This document shows positions 53,421 through 64,000 of a stretch of 64,000 nucleotides of DNA, one piece after another. Origin of the DNA: Blastocystis sp. Blastoise (lineage: Eukaryota; Sar; Bigyra; Opalinata; Blastocystidae); contig JBBPEB010000006.1 of assembly GCA_039096225.1 (NCBI GenBank), forward strand, positions 169,501-233,500. The letters run 5' to 3'. The position numbers and the translations under genes were made by a program. Position 1 is the stretch's first letter. Each line of letters begins with the position of its first letter. The notes beneath the pieces are model-generated. The model was not told where the DNA came from. It was given only the letters and a program-made list of their open reading frames with translations, and did no database searches.

Positions 53421-64000
<10,580 letters not shown>

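Overview
The window is nuclear DNA of an AT-rich, intron-rich unicellular eukaryote. Signs are long poly-asparagine tracts, spliceosomal genes with very short introns made almost entirely of TA repeats (donor GTATAT or GTATTT, acceptor TATATAG), and all three standard stop codons in use. The lineage cannot be fixed from the sequence alone; a low-GC protist or an AT-rich fungus would both fit.

Layout. On the left are a partial DEAD-box RNA helicase (minus, 1-388), a giant chromatin protein (minus, 1380-12645, about 20 exons, 3062 predicted residues, with two FYRN/FYRC modules, DDT, bromodomain, PHD, telobox Myb and a WHIM-like segment), and a large USP9X/USP34-like ubiquitin hydrolase (plus, 13170-24860, dozens of exons). 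On the right are a PP1-type phosphatase (plus, 51429-52942) and a huge low-complexity Asn/Ser-rich gene (minus, 53421 to beyond 64000) whose frame breaks inside a poly-Asn microsatellite.

Between the ubiquitin hydrolase and PP1 genes sits a 25.4-kb integrated DNA virus, 25697-51075, of the Polinton-like virus kind. It is bounded by 357/358-bp terminal inverted repeats that are almost identical, so insertion looks recent. It encodes a primase-SF3 helicase, an A32-type packaging ATPase, two paralogous major-capsid-like proteins, penton/minor-capsid-like proteins, a membrane-active (protein VI-like) candidate, a polyprotein with repeated Gly-Gly sites, a putative adenain-like protease, a D12-class adenine methyltransferase and two tyrosine recombinases. 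No protein-primed DNA polymerase and no retroviral-type integrase were seen. The virion genes run mostly on the minus strand from 46.0 to 30.8 kb; the primase-helicase faces away from them across a 51/52-bp tandem-repeat region.

Most notable points: (1) each virus end is a 122-bp imperfect palindrome able to fold into a hairpin, next to two recombinase genes; (2) the protease frame opens exactly at an A_AAA_AAC slippery heptamer followed at once by UGA, a Gag-Pro-like -1 frameshift; (3) the frameshift product carries an LRGG site at the junction and six further Gly-Gly sites upstream; (4) two virus genes contain 35-40-nt introns of host type; (5) a short GC-rich motif, roughly C(G/A)CGGGAAT, recurs over 20 times in host exons between 3 and 23 kb and is nearly absent from the virus.
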